DNA of 64,000 nt. Source: Flavobacterium sp. UBA6135 (GTDB lineage: Bacteria; Bacteroidota; Bacteroidia; Flavobacteriales; Flavobacteriaceae). Made by a program: the position numbers and the translations under genes. Below the pieces are notes generated by a model, which made no database searches, was not told where the DNA came from, and saw only the letters and a program-made list of their open reading frames with translations. Positions 17,282-26,238 of the stretch are shown here, one piece after another; the first letter of the stretch is position 1, and the number at the start of each line of letters is the position of its first letter. Location: assembly GCF_002428305.1 (NCBI RefSeq), contig NZ_DIVJ01000040.1, positions 7,060 to 71,059 of the forward strand. The letters run 5' to 3'.

Positions 17282-17314
17282 CAAAAAAAACAGCGTAGTT
17301 GATTGAAGAAATAA

Positions 17315-17347
17315 TTCTTCCATCTTCCCGCTTTCATCTTCCCGCTT
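17315..17347. repeat. Heptamer-phased repeat before the 118-residue gene
   Basis: Units are TTCTTCC, ATCTTCC, CGCTTTC, ATCTTCC, CGCTT, ending exactly at the ATG at 17348. The period is 7, with a 14-bp higher-order unit. Confidence 0.7.
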
Positions 17348-17704
17348 ATGTCAAGAGATATTCAATTAAAAGAACGTTGGGAAAACGTTGTCACCATACT
17401 ATCCAATCAATTTGCCGAAGGCGAACAGCTTGATTTGGATGCCATTATTTATTTAATTGGTGTTCAAGAATTGGGCAAAGTGAAACAAACTTTCAAAAAA
17501 GACGAGAAAATAGAACTCATGCACATTGCCATTTGCCGTTTGCTCGAGCCGTATGGTTATTATGAATTTGAGTTTTTTGATAACGACGGTTGGCCCCATT
17601 ACAAGGTAAAAGAAGAATTGCCGCCACTTAAAGCCGGAGAACAAAGTGTTTTGATGAAAGATGCGATTGTGACTTATTTTTTGGAGAGAGAATTGATAAA
17701 GTGA
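17348..17704 (+). CDS. Conserved hypothetical protein, 118 residues
   Basis: I do not recognise a named domain. The product is soluble and acidic, with no signal or membrane segment. It starts MSRDIQLKERWENVVTIL and has a well-conserved-looking core (FFDNDGWPHYKVKEELPPL). Similar small proteins next to pheS are common in Flavobacteriaceae as far as I recall, but no function is known. The stop codon is embedded in the next heptamer repeat. Confidence 0.7.
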   Translation: MSRDIQLKERWENVVTILSNQFAEGEQLDLDAIIYLIGVQELGKVKQTFKKDEKIELMHIAICRLLEPYGYYEFEFFDNDGWPHYKVKEELPPLKAGEQSVLMKDAIVTYFLERELIK

Positions 17705-17787
17705 TTGGTAATTAGAACGAGTAATTAGTTGCTGGATACCACTATTTTAGGCTAATCACTAATTACTTTTTCACTAATCACTAAAAA
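17701..17787. repeat. Heptamer repeats sharing units with the 5.8-kb repeat
   Basis: Left units: GTGATTG, GTAATTA, (GAACGA), GTAATTA (17701-17727). Right units: CTAATCA, CTAATTA, (CTTTTTCA), CTAATCA, CTAAAAA (17752-17787). GTAATTA, CTAATCA and CTAATTA are the same units as at 5763-5829, 12 kb away. The array starts on the stop codon of the preceding gene. Confidence 0.8.
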
Positions 17788-17791
17788 AAAC

Positions 17792-17799
17792 TAAATTTG
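17792..17799 (+). promoter_or_regulatory. Putative -7 element of pheS
   Basis: TAAATTTG matches TAnnTTTG and lies 20 bp before the pheS ATG. No good TTG -33 element is present at the expected distance; a T run lies there instead. Confidence 0.45.
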
Positions 17800-17818
17800 C
17801 ACCTTTACAGCACGAACG

Positions 17819-18838
17819 ATGATAGATAAGATAAAAGAATACATTGGCGAAGCAGCCGCTTTTCAAACCGATAACAAAGAAACACTTGAGCAATTCCGAA
17901 TTAAATTTTTAGGAAGCAAAGGTTTGTTGAAAGATTTGTTTGCCGAATTTAAAAATGTTCCCAACGAACAGAAAAAAGAATTTGGTCAGGTAATCAATAC
18001 GTTGAAAAACACGGCAGAAGAAAAGGTAAAATCCATTCAGGAAATGCTGGAAAGCAAAGAAGAATCGGTTGGACTTTTTGGCGATTTAACGCGTCCGGGG
18101 CAACCTTTTCCGATTGGTTCCCGTCATCCTATTTCGTTGGTGAAAAATCAAGTTATTGATATTTTTTCAACCATCGGATTCAACGTTTCTGAAGGTCCGG
18201 AAATTGAAGACGATTGGCATAATTTTACCGCATTAAACCTTCCGGAATACCATCCGGCGAGAGATATGCAGGATACTTTTTTTATTCAAACCAATCCCGA
18301 TGTTTTGTTGCGAACGCACACTTCTTCCGTTCAGGTGCGATACATGGAAAACAACAAACCGCCAATCAGAACGATTTCACCGGGACGAGTTTTCCGTAAC
18401 GAAGCTGTTTCTTCCCGTTCACACTGTATTTTCCATCAAGTGGAAGGTTTGTATATTGATAAAGATGTTTCGTTTGCCGACTTAAAGCAAACACTTTTAT
18501 ATTTCACTAAAGAAATGTTCGGAAAGTCAAAGATTCGTTTGCGACCTTCTTATTTTCCTTTTACGGAGCCAAGTGCTGAGGTTGATATTTATTGGGGTTT
18601 AAAAACCGAAACCGATTACCGAATTACCAAAGGAACAGGTTGGTTGGAAATTATGGGTTGCGGAATGGTTGACCCGAATGTTTTGAAAAACTGCGGCATC
18701 AATCCGGATGAATTCAATGGTTTTGCTTTTGGTATGGGAATTGAGCGTATTGCGATGTTGTTATACCAAATTGGCGACATTAGAATGTTTTATGAAAACG
18801 ATGTTCGTTTCTTGGAACAATTTAAAACGAGTATATAA
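17819..18838 (+). CDS. pheS: Phenylalanine-tRNA ligase alpha subunit
   Basis: The product has 339 residues, the usual PheS length. An N-terminal coiled-coil arm (about 1-85) is followed by the class II catalytic core: HPISLVKNQ, GFNVSEGPEIEDDWHNF, motif 2 (RTISPGRVFRNEAV...HCIFHQVEGLYID) and motif 3 (GFAFGMGIERIAMLLY). It joins phenylalanine to tRNA-Phe as part of the (alpha-beta)2 enzyme in the cytoplasm. pheT is not adjacent, as is usual in Bacteroidetes. Confidence 0.97.
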   Translation: MIDKIKEYIGEAAAFQTDNKETLEQFRIKFLGSKGLLKDLFAEFKNVPNEQKKEFGQVINTLKNTAEEKVKSIQEMLESKEESVGLFGDLTRPGQPFPIGSRHPISLVKNQVIDIFSTIGFNVSEGPEIEDDWHNFTALNLPEYHPARDMQDTFFIQTNPDVLLRTHTSSVQVRYMENNKPPIRTISPGRVFRNEAVSSRSHCIFHQVEGLYIDKDVSFADLKQTLLYFTKEMFGKSKIRLRPSYFPFTEPSAEVDIYWGLKTETDYRITKGTGWLEIMGCGMVDPNVLKNCGINPDEFNGFAFGMGIERIAMLLYQIGDIRMFYENDVRFLEQFKTSI

Positions 18839-18844
18839 ATTCAC

Positions 18845-18867
18845 GATTAAACCTGTCAGGTTTAATC
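18845..18867. repeat. 23-bp perfect palindrome (dispersed Flavobacterium type)
   Basis: GATTAAACCTG-T-CAGGTTTAATC is a perfect 11-1-11 inverted repeat. It is followed by CTTTGTGCCTTAGTGGCAAAA, itself readable as three 7-bp units. Both pieces look like dispersed spacer repeats I associate with Flavobacterium genomes. The palindrome could also end the pheS transcript, although only a weak T/A tail follows. Confidence 0.7.
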
Positions 18868-18900
18868 CAAACTTTGTGCCTTAGTGGCAAAAAATAAAAA

Positions 18901-19308
18901 ATGAAAGCGGATATCACCATTCCAAAAGTAGAAAACGTCTTTTTAGCCGCCATTCAAGAATGGAGTGACGACTTTATGGAAAACATTTGGAATGTCTATC
19001 TGATTAACGACAGCGACTTCAAATTAGACAGCGTCATGGTGGTTTCAAAAGCTTTTGGAACAATTGATGGTGAAATGAAAAAAACGTCGTTATTACGCCA
19101 TGCTTTCATTGAGATTGAATCGGTTTCGGCCGTAAAAATTGAAATGATTGAACCGAAAGTGTTGGCTTTGAACAACGAATTTATGGTTACGTTTTTTATC
19201 GGAAATACTTTATACGATAAAAAATTTACCTTCAGAACCAATACCATCAACGAACGAGCCACGGAAGAAGTACCGGTTTTGTTTAAGAATGGCGTGGTGG
19301 TCAAGTAA
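18901..19308 (+). CDS. Conserved hypothetical protein, 135 residues
   Basis: I do not recognise the family by name. The product is soluble with no signal. It has a repeated beta-strand character (WNVYLINDSDFKLDSVMVVSKAF, IEIESVSAVKIEMIEPKVLAL, NEFMVTFFIGNTLYDKKFTF) and looks like a single beta-sandwich domain. It follows pheS by 62 bp and could be read from the same promoter. It converges with a small membrane-protein gene 5 bp away. Confidence 0.7.
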   Translation: MKADITIPKVENVFLAAIQEWSDDFMENIWNVYLINDSDFKLDSVMVVSKAFGTIDGEMKKTSLLRHAFIEIESVSAVKIEMIEPKVLALNNEFMVTFFIGNTLYDKKFTFRTNTINERATEEVPVLFKNGVVVK

Positions 19309-19313
19309 CGTGT

Positions 19314-19532
19314 TTATTCTTTTTTCTCAAGTTTTACTTTGTCTTTCCAACTGTAGTATCCAATAAAAAAAGTTCCAATTAGAATATATCCCACATACCT
19401 TAAGTAATAAGCAAAACTTGAAATTTGATCATAAAACGAATTTTCTCGTAAATCAAATAGTGTCATAATTACACACATGACAGAACCCCAAATCAGTCCT
19501 GTTTTTAGTTGATATTTCCAACGTGAATTCAT
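19314..19532 (-). CDS. Small membrane protein, 72 residues
   Basis: The product has two predicted membrane helices (LKTGLIWGSVMCVIMTLF and YYLRYVGYILIGTFFIGYY) and a Lys-rich C-terminal tail. It starts on the base directly after the gpsA stop, with no gap, so it is probably translated from the gpsA message. Function is unknown. Confidence 0.65.
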   Translation of the reverse strand: MNSRWKYQLKTGLIWGSVMCVIMTLFDLRENSFYDQISSFAYYLRYVGYILIGTFFIGYYSWKDKVKLEKKE

Positions 19533-20528
19533 CTAATCCAACTTATCTGTTAATTTTTTAAACACTTTTTTTGGTTCTTTTCCTTCATACAAAATTTCAT
19601 AAACCGCATCAATAATTGGTGTTTTAGCTCCATACTCTTGGTTTAGTTTATAAGCACTTTTAACGGCATAATAGCCTTCGGCAACCATACTCATTTCCAT
19701 CATGGCACTTTTCACGGTGTAACCTTTTCCAATCATGTTTCCAAACATTCGGTTTCTTGAAAACACGGAATAGCCGGTTACCAATAAATCGCCCAAATAA
19801 GCAGAATCATTGATGTTTCGTTTCATTTTATGCACTTTTCGGATGAATTTTTTCATTTCGCGAATGGCATTACTCATCAATAACGCTTGAAAATTATCGC
19901 CATAACCTAAACCGTGAGCCATTCCAGCTGCAATGGCATAAATGTTTTTCAACATCGCGGCATATTCGGTTCCGATGATATCATCAGAAATTTTGGTTTT
20001 GATGTAATTGCTGTTTAAATTTTTGGCTACAATTTTTGCCTTTGAAGCATCAGCACAAGCAATCGTTAAATAGGAAAGACGTTCCAATGCTACTTCTTCA
20101 GCGTGACACGGACCGGTAATCACGCCAATGTTATCATATGGAATGTCGTATTGCTTATGAAAATGTTCGCCTACAATCAAAAACGTTTCGGGAACAATTC
20201 CTTTGATGGCAGAAAAAATCACTTTATCGTTTAAAGATTCAGTCAATTTTTCCAATTCTGTATTTAAAAATGCAGATGGAATGGCAAATATTAAAATATC
20301 GGCATAACTGACCGCTTCATTAATATCTGTGGTAAGTTTTAATTTTTTAGTATCAAATTCAACCGAACTAAGGTAGTTCGGATTGTGCTTTTCGGTTTTT
20401 ATATGGTCGATGGCGTTTTGATTTCGCATGTACCAACAAATTTCAGCTTGGTTAACGCACAACATTTTGGCAATTGCTGTCGCCCAGCTTCCGCCACCGA
20501 TAACAGCAAATTTTGGAGATTCGTTCAT
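19533..20528 (-). CDS. gpsA: Glycerol-3-phosphate dehydrogenase [NAD(P)+]
   Basis: The product has 331 residues. The N-terminal Rossmann motif is GGGSWATAIAKML (the usual form is GxGxWGTAL); ITGPCHAEEV, TEYAAMLKNIYAIAAGMAHGLGYG (with the catalytic Lys) and LGDLLVTGYS follow in the family order. It reduces dihydroxyacetone phosphate to sn-glycerol 3-phosphate, the backbone for phospholipid synthesis, in the cytoplasm. The gene lies in a minus-strand run. Confidence 0.95.
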   Translation of the reverse strand: MNESPKFAVIGGGSWATAIAKMLCVNQAEICWYMRNQNAIDHIKTEKHNPNYLSSVEFDTKKLKLTTDINEAVSYADILIFAIPSAFLNTELEKLTESLNDKVIFSAIKGIVPETFLIVGEHFHKQYDIPYDNIGVITGPCHAEEVALERLSYLTIACADASKAKIVAKNLNSNYIKTKISDDIIGTEYAAMLKNIYAIAAGMAHGLGYGDNFQALLMSNAIREMKKFIRKVHKMKRNINDSAYLGDLLVTGYSVFSRNRMFGNMIGKGYTVKSAMMEMSMVAEGYYAVKSAYKLNQEYGAKTPIIDAVYEILYEGKEPKKVFKKLTDKLD

Positions 20529-20554
20529 TCGTTAGTTTGTTTGGAAAGGTAAAT

Positions 20555-21355
20555 TTAACCTAAATTTTTAAAATCATACTTTAAAACCTGAATCAATTTG
20601 TCTGAATCAACTCTTTTTCCAATAGAGGTTTGATTTTCATTAAATTGAGGTAAAGGCAGATTGAGCTCTTTAGCTTTATTGGTATAATATTCTTTTCTGG
20701 AAGGATGAAAAGGGGCTACTGCATTAAATACGACATTCCAAATGTCTTTTTCAATCACTTTTTCAATGATTTCGATGCAATCGGATTGATGAATTAAGTT
20801 AATAGGAGCTTCCGGATTTTCAATATTATCTTTTCCTGATAAAAATTTTACCGGATGACGATCTTTACCAATTAATCCTCCAAAACGGAGAATTGTAGTT
20901 TGGAAGTTTTTATTGTTTAAAAGCAAATTTTCTGAAATGAGTAATTGTCTTCCGCTTTCAGTTTCCGGTTTTGGATGAGTTGCTTCAGTTACAACTTGAT
21001 TTTCATCTGCATAAACCGAAGTAGAACTTACAAAAATCACTTTTTTAACCGAAGATTTTTCGATGAACGGAATAAAGTTTTCTATTTTTTCAACAAAACT
21101 TTCTCCTGAATTTCCTCGTAATCCCGGTGGGATAGTAATAATTAAAATTTCAGAATTTTCTAAGAAAGCAGCTGTTTCCTTTGGAGTTTCCTTCGCTTTA
21201 AGCGAAATTAAAAAAGGGGAAATACCTTCCTTTTGAAGCAATTCCAATTTTGATTCCGTTGTTGTTGAACCTTTCACGGAATAGTCATTTTGAAGTAATT
21301 GCTTCGCCAAAGGCATACCCAACCAGCCACAACCTAAAATACTAATTTGTTTCAA
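20555..21355 (-). CDS. NAD(P)-binding epimerase/dehydratase-like protein (YeeZ-like)
   Basis: The product has 266 residues. It starts with a Rossmann motif (ISILGCGWLGMPLAKQLL) and continues with IIITIPPGLRGN-type strands, VKKVIFVSSTSVYADENQ and TILRFGGLIGKDRHP, all typical of the extended SDR proteins in the YeeZ group. The YxxxK pair of classical SDRs is not clearly present. Substrate is unknown. It overlaps the M28 peptidase gene by 14 bp, so the two are co-translated. Confidence 0.8.
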   Translation of the reverse strand: MKQISILGCGWLGMPLAKQLLQNDYSVKGSTTTESKLELLQKEGISPFLISLKAKETPKETAAFLENSEILIITIPPGLRGNSGESFVEKIENFIPFIEKSSVKKVIFVSSTSVYADENQVVTEATHPKPETESGRQLLISENLLLNNKNFQTTILRFGGLIGKDRHPVKFLSGKDNIENPEAPINLIHQSDCIEIIEKVIEKDIWNVVFNAVAPFHPSRKEYYTNKAKELNLPLPQFNENQTSIGKRVDSDKLIQVLKYDFKNLG

Positions 21356-23726
21356 GACTATCTTTTTGAGTGATTAAAGTATCGGTTGTTGTTTCAATAG
21401 TTTCTACAATTTCAACTTGTTTTGGAGCCGATTTTTTAATTTTCTTTTTCACCACAATCGCATCATTCAACACAAACGGCATCGGAATGAAAGCATCCGG
21501 TCTTTTTGGAATGCTAAACATTGGATTTTCCAACAAATCAAATGACGAAAGCATTACCTCCATATCCAATTCCATATCTTTTTGAATTTGAAATTGCAAC
21601 GTCAATGGTTTGTTGTTGATGGGATAATAATTTATCAAATTTGATTTTTTTCGTTTGTACAAACTTCCTTCTTGGTTTATGTTTTTAATTCCATTGGCTT
21701 TTAAATTATGAAATTTTAAATTTTCATGAGCAAAAACATCTATTCGGTTTACGTTTCGATTGGCTTTAATTTCCATTGTTATAGCTCTGTAATTGCCAAT
21801 TGTTGTATCTCTTAAGAAAGTAAAAATTGGTTTCGCAATATTTTTATTTGGAGCTTCCGCCATATAACTGAAGCCCGAATTGTATTTACTTCCAACAGAG
21901 TTGGTGTTTAATTCGGTAGCTTCTTTTGGATTTTCACCTAAATAATTTTTTGTCCAAGAATCTAAAACTTTGTCATAGGTTGTCCAATAATTTTTGTTTT
22001 CATCGGCATCAACAACATAAAGTAAACTGTTTGGTTTTCCTTTTCCTTTTTCAAAATCACTATCTAAATGAGCTTTTATAAAAAATCCAAAGGCAATCAC
22101 AAAACACAACCAGCCCCAACCTTGTTTTTTGGAAAATGCACCAAAAACAGGAACTAATAATGAAAATAAGAGCACCACAAAAACAGCACTTCCTGAAAGC
22201 ATTTTTAAACCTAAACCAATTGGAAATAATTGAATGAAGGGAGCTAAAATCGCCATGGCAGGAATGCTCAACAGAATGTTTGTTAGTGCATTTGATTTTG
22301 ATTTTACTATTGAAATGGCTAAAATCAATAAACCAAAATAAACGGGAATGATAAAGAATGAGGCACCTTCTAAAAATAGAACCAGTATTAAATTAAGTAA
22401 AAGCCATAAAAATAAAGGAGCAATAAATAAACTTAAAGCATTTTTTTTGGTAGCGAATTTTGAGTAGAACCAAAAACAAATCGCTAAACTTAGAAAGACG
22501 AAAGTCATGATATAACTATGACCATTATAGGTAAAACCATGAAGTATGTCTCTGTATTGCGGATACAAACCTCCGATTGATTTCCAACCTAAAAAAGTAA
22601 CAACTCCCGCAATGACCAGCGAACCCAATAAAGGTACAAATCCTTTAACAATCTCGCGAGAGTCTAAAACATGTTTGCCTAATCCAATTGTTACTACGCC
22701 AATAAAAATAAGAAAAGCAACAAGTAATAAAGGAATATTCCAACCAAATGGATAATGAATAAATCCGAAAGGTACACTGAAATAGACATGGTCTTCATCA
22801 GAATTTAAATTACTTAAATCAACATTTGAAAAATGTGATAGCAGCGGCATTAAATAGGTAGATTGGTGTTCTAAACATTCCGGTGTAAAATTTTCAAAAT
22901 TATCTTGAACGGTGTGGTAATCAAAATGGTCATCAATGTAGGCGAAATTAAATCCCGGGATGTCTGCTTTCTCTCTAAATGCTGTCAAATCCGTATCATT
23001 AGGAAGTATTTTATAAATGCTGTACATTAAAGAATTAGACACCGGAAATTTTGTTTTGGCTTCAGAAAATCCTTTGATTAGATTTGAATTGCCGCCATTT
23101 ATTTCTGCCAACATCATGGAAGGCCCTTTGGTTCCGCGAGCTTCAAAGTTTAACACTAAGCCAACCTCTTTTGCCCAAGGATGTTCGGAAACAAAAGCAT
23201 AAGCACCGTTTAATCCCAATTCTTCGGCATCTGAAAAAACAATAATTATATCATTTTTGTGTGGTGTTTTGTTGTGAAGAAACACGCGAATTCCTTCAAG
23301 AATTGTGGCCAACCCGTTAGCATCATCACTTGCACCATACGATTTTGAATGAGGAGCACTATCATAATGAGTTAATAAAACTATGGCTTTTGACGATTCA
23401 GCCCCTTTTATTCTTGCAATTAAATTTTTAGTTTCAACCAAATTATTCCATTTACTTAAAACAGCACTTTCTTGAATTTGGGTTTCAAGCCCCAATTTTT
23501 TTAATTCAAGATCAAGATATTCCAACACGTTTTTATGATAGGGACTGCCTACATAATGGGGTTCTTTTGAAATAATTTCAATATGTTTTAATGCTCGCTC
23601 TGTTGAAAATTCTGTAAGCGGTTCACTTGCTTTGGAATAATCTTGCGGCATCATTCTGTAGAAAATGAAGGCAAGTATTCCAATAATTAAAAGTGCCGAA
23701 AGCAATGAAGTGGAATTTTTTTTCAT
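21342..23726 (-). CDS. Membrane-anchored M28 family metallopeptidase
   Basis: The product has 794 residues: an N-terminal membrane anchor (about 8-26), then an M28 aminopeptidase domain (about 40-305), then about eight membrane helices (about 325-560) and a C-terminal extracytoplasmic domain. Zinc ligands are readable: His and Asp in LLTHYDSAPHS...ASDDANGLAT, Glu-Glu in VFSDAEELGLNGAY, and a late His in FDYHTVQDNFEN. The layout resembles ER-type Fxna/ERMP1 peptidases. It probably trims peptides on the periplasmic side of the inner membrane. Confidence 0.88.
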   Translation of the reverse strand: MKKNSTSLLSALLIIGILAFIFYRMMPQDYSKASEPLTEFSTERALKHIEIISKEPHYVGSPYHKNVLEYLDLELKKLGLETQIQESAVLSKWNNLVETKNLIARIKGAESSKAIVLLTHYDSAPHSKSYGASDDANGLATILEGIRVFLHNKTPHKNDIIIVFSDAEELGLNGAYAFVSEHPWAKEVGLVLNFEARGTKGPSMMLAEINGGNSNLIKGFSEAKTKFPVSNSLMYSIYKILPNDTDLTAFREKADIPGFNFAYIDDHFDYHTVQDNFENFTPECLEHQSTYLMPLLSHFSNVDLSNLNSDEDHVYFSVPFGFIHYPFGWNIPLLLVAFLIFIGVVTIGLGKHVLDSREIVKGFVPLLGSLVIAGVVTFLGWKSIGGLYPQYRDILHGFTYNGHSYIMTFVFLSLAICFWFYSKFATKKNALSLFIAPLFLWLLLNLILVLFLEGASFFIIPVYFGLLILAISIVKSKSNALTNILLSIPAMAILAPFIQLFPIGLGLKMLSGSAVFVVLLFSLLVPVFGAFSKKQGWGWLCFVIAFGFFIKAHLDSDFEKGKGKPNSLLYVVDADENKNYWTTYDKVLDSWTKNYLGENPKEATELNTNSVGSKYNSGFSYMAEAPNKNIAKPIFTFLRDTTIGNYRAITMEIKANRNVNRIDVFAHENLKFHNLKANGIKNINQEGSLYKRKKSNLINYYPINNKPLTLQFQIQKDMELDMEVMLSSFDLLENPMFSIPKRPDAFIPMPFVLNDAIVVKKKIKKSAPKQVEIVETIETTTDTLITQKDSLETN

Positions 23727-23745
23727 TGGTTAAGTTGGTTTTTGG

Positions 23746-24093
23746 TTAGTTGTCTTTTTTGACCAACATATAATAATCATTTTCTAATGCAAGATATCCT
23801 TGGTCATATAAAAAATGATAGGTATTGCCGGTTTTTGTGTGTAAAATTGAAGTGAAATAGTCAAAATCAAAACCCTTGCTCAAGAGTTTTGATTTGGTGG
23901 TTTTACTTTTTCCTTCCACATTTAACTCACACAAAATACGGTAATTTTTGCGTAACTTGTTGTTGATGTTTCGCATTAAATTCGTACTGTCTTTGTTCAT
24001 CTTGTTGTTGTAGGCATTTCTACAACCATCGCTGCAAAACTTTTTGTCTTCGCGACCAATGATTTTTTCGTCACATTCTAAACAGTTTTTCAT
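23746..24093 (-). CDS. Small zinc-ribbon protein
   Basis: The product has 115 residues. The N-terminus is a treble-clef-like zinc ribbon, CLECDEKIIGREDKKFC followed by SDGCRNAYNNK, as in DUF2116-type proteins. The rest (LRKNYRILCELNVEGKSKTTKSKLLSKGFDFDYFTSI) looks helical and basic at first. No known partner. It lies 7 bp after the GNAT-nitrilase gene start region in the same minus-strand series, so co-transcription is likely. Confidence 0.75.
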   Translation of the reverse strand: MKNCLECDEKIIGREDKKFCSDGCRNAYNNKMNKDSTNLMRNINNKLRKNYRILCELNVEGKSKTTKSKLLSKGFDFDYFTSILHTKTGNTYHFLYDQGYLALENDYYMLVKKDN

Positions 24094-24100
24094 AAGCTCG

Positions 24101-25627
24101 TTATTTCAACTTCTTAATACTATATAAATCGTGTCTTCTGTCTTTTAAGATACGCACGGTTCCAAATTCATGCAATTGTTTTAATAAATCCAAATCAACA
24201 TCAACAATCAACGTCATTTCTGTATTTGGGGTGGCTTCAGCTTTGACACCATTACTTGGAAAAGCAAAATCAGAAGGTGTAAAAACCGCCGATTGAGCAT
24301 ATTGAATATCCATGTTATTTACTTTGGGTAAGTTTCCAACACAACCGGCAATGGCTACATAACATTCATTTTCAATGGCTCGCGATTGAGCACAATGTTT
24401 CACTCGCGTATAGCCATTTTGAGTGTCGGTTAAAAACGGAACGAAAAGAATATTCATGCCTTCATCGGCCATTAATCGAGATAATTCGGGAAATTCTACA
24501 TCATAACAAATCATGATGCCAATTTTCCCACAGTCGGTATCAAATGTTTTTATTTGTGAACCGCCTTTCATCCCCCAATGTAAAGTTTCATTTGGCGTGA
24601 TGTGAATTTTAGTGTACATTTCATTGGTTCCGTCTCGTTTACATAAAAAACCAACATTATACAAAATACCATTTTCCATATAAGGCATACTTCCGGTTAT
24701 GATATTGATGTTATAGGATATGGCATATTCTTGAAATTTTTTACGAATGGGTTCGGAATGTTTTGCTAATTCACGAATAGCATCGGCTTCAGAGAGGTGG
24801 TTGTAATCAGCCATCAAAGGAGCGGTAAACAATTCAGGGAAAAGAGCAAAATCACTTCCGTAACCGGAAACTACATCAATAAAAAATTCGGCTTGTTCAA
24901 AGAGTTGTTCTAAGTTGTTCAACGGACGCATTTGCCATTGGATTAAACCCAATCGAATCACACTTTTTTTAAGATTAATTAAGTTGGGACTTTCATCATA
25001 ATAAATGTTGTTCCATTCCATCAAAACCGCATATTCGTTGGAGCTTTTATCGCCAACCAAATAATTTTTCATGATTTTCTTAACGTGAAAATCATTACTG
25101 ATTTGAAACGATAAAACAGGATCATATAGTTCCTTTTGTTTTACTTTTTCAATATATTGTTTTGGAGAAAATTCCTCCATGTAATCAATGTAATTTGGAA
25201 TTCTTCCGGCAAATATGATTGATTTTAAATTCAATTGTTCGCACAATTCTTTTCTCGCATCATATAATCTTCTTCCTAATCGTAGACCGCGATATTTGGG
25301 ATGAATAAAAACATCAATACCATACAAAACTTCACCCAACGGATTATGTGTGTCAAAACTATAATTTCCTGTAATTTGAGCATAGGTGTGATTGGCAATT
25401 ACTTTTTTATAATCAATTATCAGTGATAAAGCAGAACCAACCACTTTATCATCGACCAAAACCACGAGTTGTCCTTCCGGAAAAATGGAGAGTAATTTTT
25501 CAATATGATGTTCTTTCCAATAGGAATTTTCTAATTCGCTATAAGCTTCCATCATTGAGTTTTTCAACTCTTTGTAATCTTCAATCTGTAAATTTCGTAG
25601 TTCAATTTTATTAATTGTCTCTTGCAT
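24101..25627 (-). CDS. GNAT acetyltransferase / carbon-nitrogen hydrolase fusion
   Basis: The product has 508 residues from ATG 25627; nine more upstream codons are open but look like leader. Residues about 1-200 are a GNAT domain (DVFIHPKYRGLRLGRRLYDAR is the acetyl-CoA loop). Residues about 220-500 are a nitrilase-type domain with the Glu-Lys-Cys triad: LFPELF, YTKIHITPNE and GIMICYDVEFPE. Such fusions are known in bacteria (YhcX-like); they probably deamidate and acetylate small amine substrates, but the reaction is not established. It is the first gene of a minus-strand series and diverges from ssb. Confidence 0.88.
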   Translation of the reverse strand: MQETINKIELRNLQIEDYKELKNSMMEAYSELENSYWKEHHIEKLLSIFPEGQLVVLVDDKVVGSALSLIIDYKKVIANHTYAQITGNYSFDTHNPLGEVLYGIDVFIHPKYRGLRLGRRLYDARKELCEQLNLKSIIFAGRIPNYIDYMEEFSPKQYIEKVKQKELYDPVLSFQISNDFHVKKIMKNYLVGDKSSNEYAVLMEWNNIYYDESPNLINLKKSVIRLGLIQWQMRPLNNLEQLFEQAEFFIDVVSGYGSDFALFPELFTAPLMADYNHLSEADAIRELAKHSEPIRKKFQEYAISYNINIITGSMPYMENGILYNVGFLCKRDGTNEMYTKIHITPNETLHWGMKGGSQIKTFDTDCGKIGIMICYDVEFPELSRLMADEGMNILFVPFLTDTQNGYTRVKHCAQSRAIENECYVAIAGCVGNLPKVNNMDIQYAQSAVFTPSDFAFPSNGVKAEATPNTEMTLIVDVDLDLLKQLHEFGTVRILKDRRHDLYSIKKLK

Positions 25628-25821
25628 ATTTCTCTGTTTTTGTGCAAGATACAAAAATTAATTTCCGTTTGCAAACGCTTACAAACATTTACAACCGAAA
25701 GTAAGTGTTTTTAAACCGAATAAAATTTGCAAAACGTCACAACTTTGTCCTGTCGAAATCAAACAACAGAAATTGTAAATCGACATTAACACATTTATAA
25801 ACCAATTAAATTTTAAACGCC

Positions 25822-26151
25822 ATGAATGCATTACAAAACAGAGTACAATTAATCGGACACGTAGGTAAAGACCCAATCATCAAAGAATTTGAAAGTGGGA
25901 AAAAATTAGCCAACTTAACATTAGCTACCAATGATGTTTATGTTAGTAAAAAAGGAGATCAAGTAGAACAAACCCAATGGCACAATATTGTAGCTTGGGG
26001 AAAAACTGCAGAAACAATTGAAAAGTTTGTTGAAAAAGGAAAAAAAATCGGAATTACCGGTAAACTTACATCAAGATCTTATGATGATAAAGAAGGCAAC
26101 AAACGATATGTGACAGAAGTAGTTATAAATGAATTGCTTTTGATGAAATAA
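25822..26151 (+). CDS. Short single-stranded DNA-binding protein (copy 1)
   Basis: The product has 109 residues, a single OB fold: NRVQLIGHVGKDP at the N-terminus, QTQWHNIVAWGKTAE in the middle and GNKRYVTEVVINELLLMK at the end. It lacks the disordered linker and acidic C-terminal tip that recruit partners in normal SSB, so it is not a standard housekeeping SSB. A paralogue follows 87 bp later. The spacer and leader (ACGCCATGAA) of the two copies are alike, which points to tandem duplication. Confidence 0.92.
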   Translation: MNALQNRVQLIGHVGKDPIIKEFESGKKLANLTLATNDVYVSKKGDQVEQTQWHNIVAWGKTAETIEKFVEKGKKIGITGKLTSRSYDDKEGNKRYVTEVVINELLLMK

Positions 26152-26195
26152 GCCTTTCAAAATTCGATAGCAATTACAATATCAAAAATCAATAG

Positions 26196-26216
26196 AATCT
26201 GAAACGAGTTCAGATT
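26196..26216. other. Hairpin between the two ssb genes
   Basis: AATCTGAA (26196-26203) and TTCAGATT (26209-26216) form a perfect 8-bp stem with a 5-nt loop. No T tract follows, so a regulatory or processing role is more likely than termination. Confidence 0.5.
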
Positions 26217-26238
26217 AAAACTTTAAAAATTATACGCC

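Noticed and set aside
21370..21585. Antisense open frames within the M28 peptidase and other long genes
   Set aside because: They lack start context, overlap strong genes completely and have no recognisable protein character.
25679..25876. Minus-strand frame of 65 codons before and across ssb copy 1
   Set aside because: It overlaps the start of a clear ssb gene on the other strand and reads through the promoter spacer; the residues are an unlikely Cys/Leu/Phe-rich mix.
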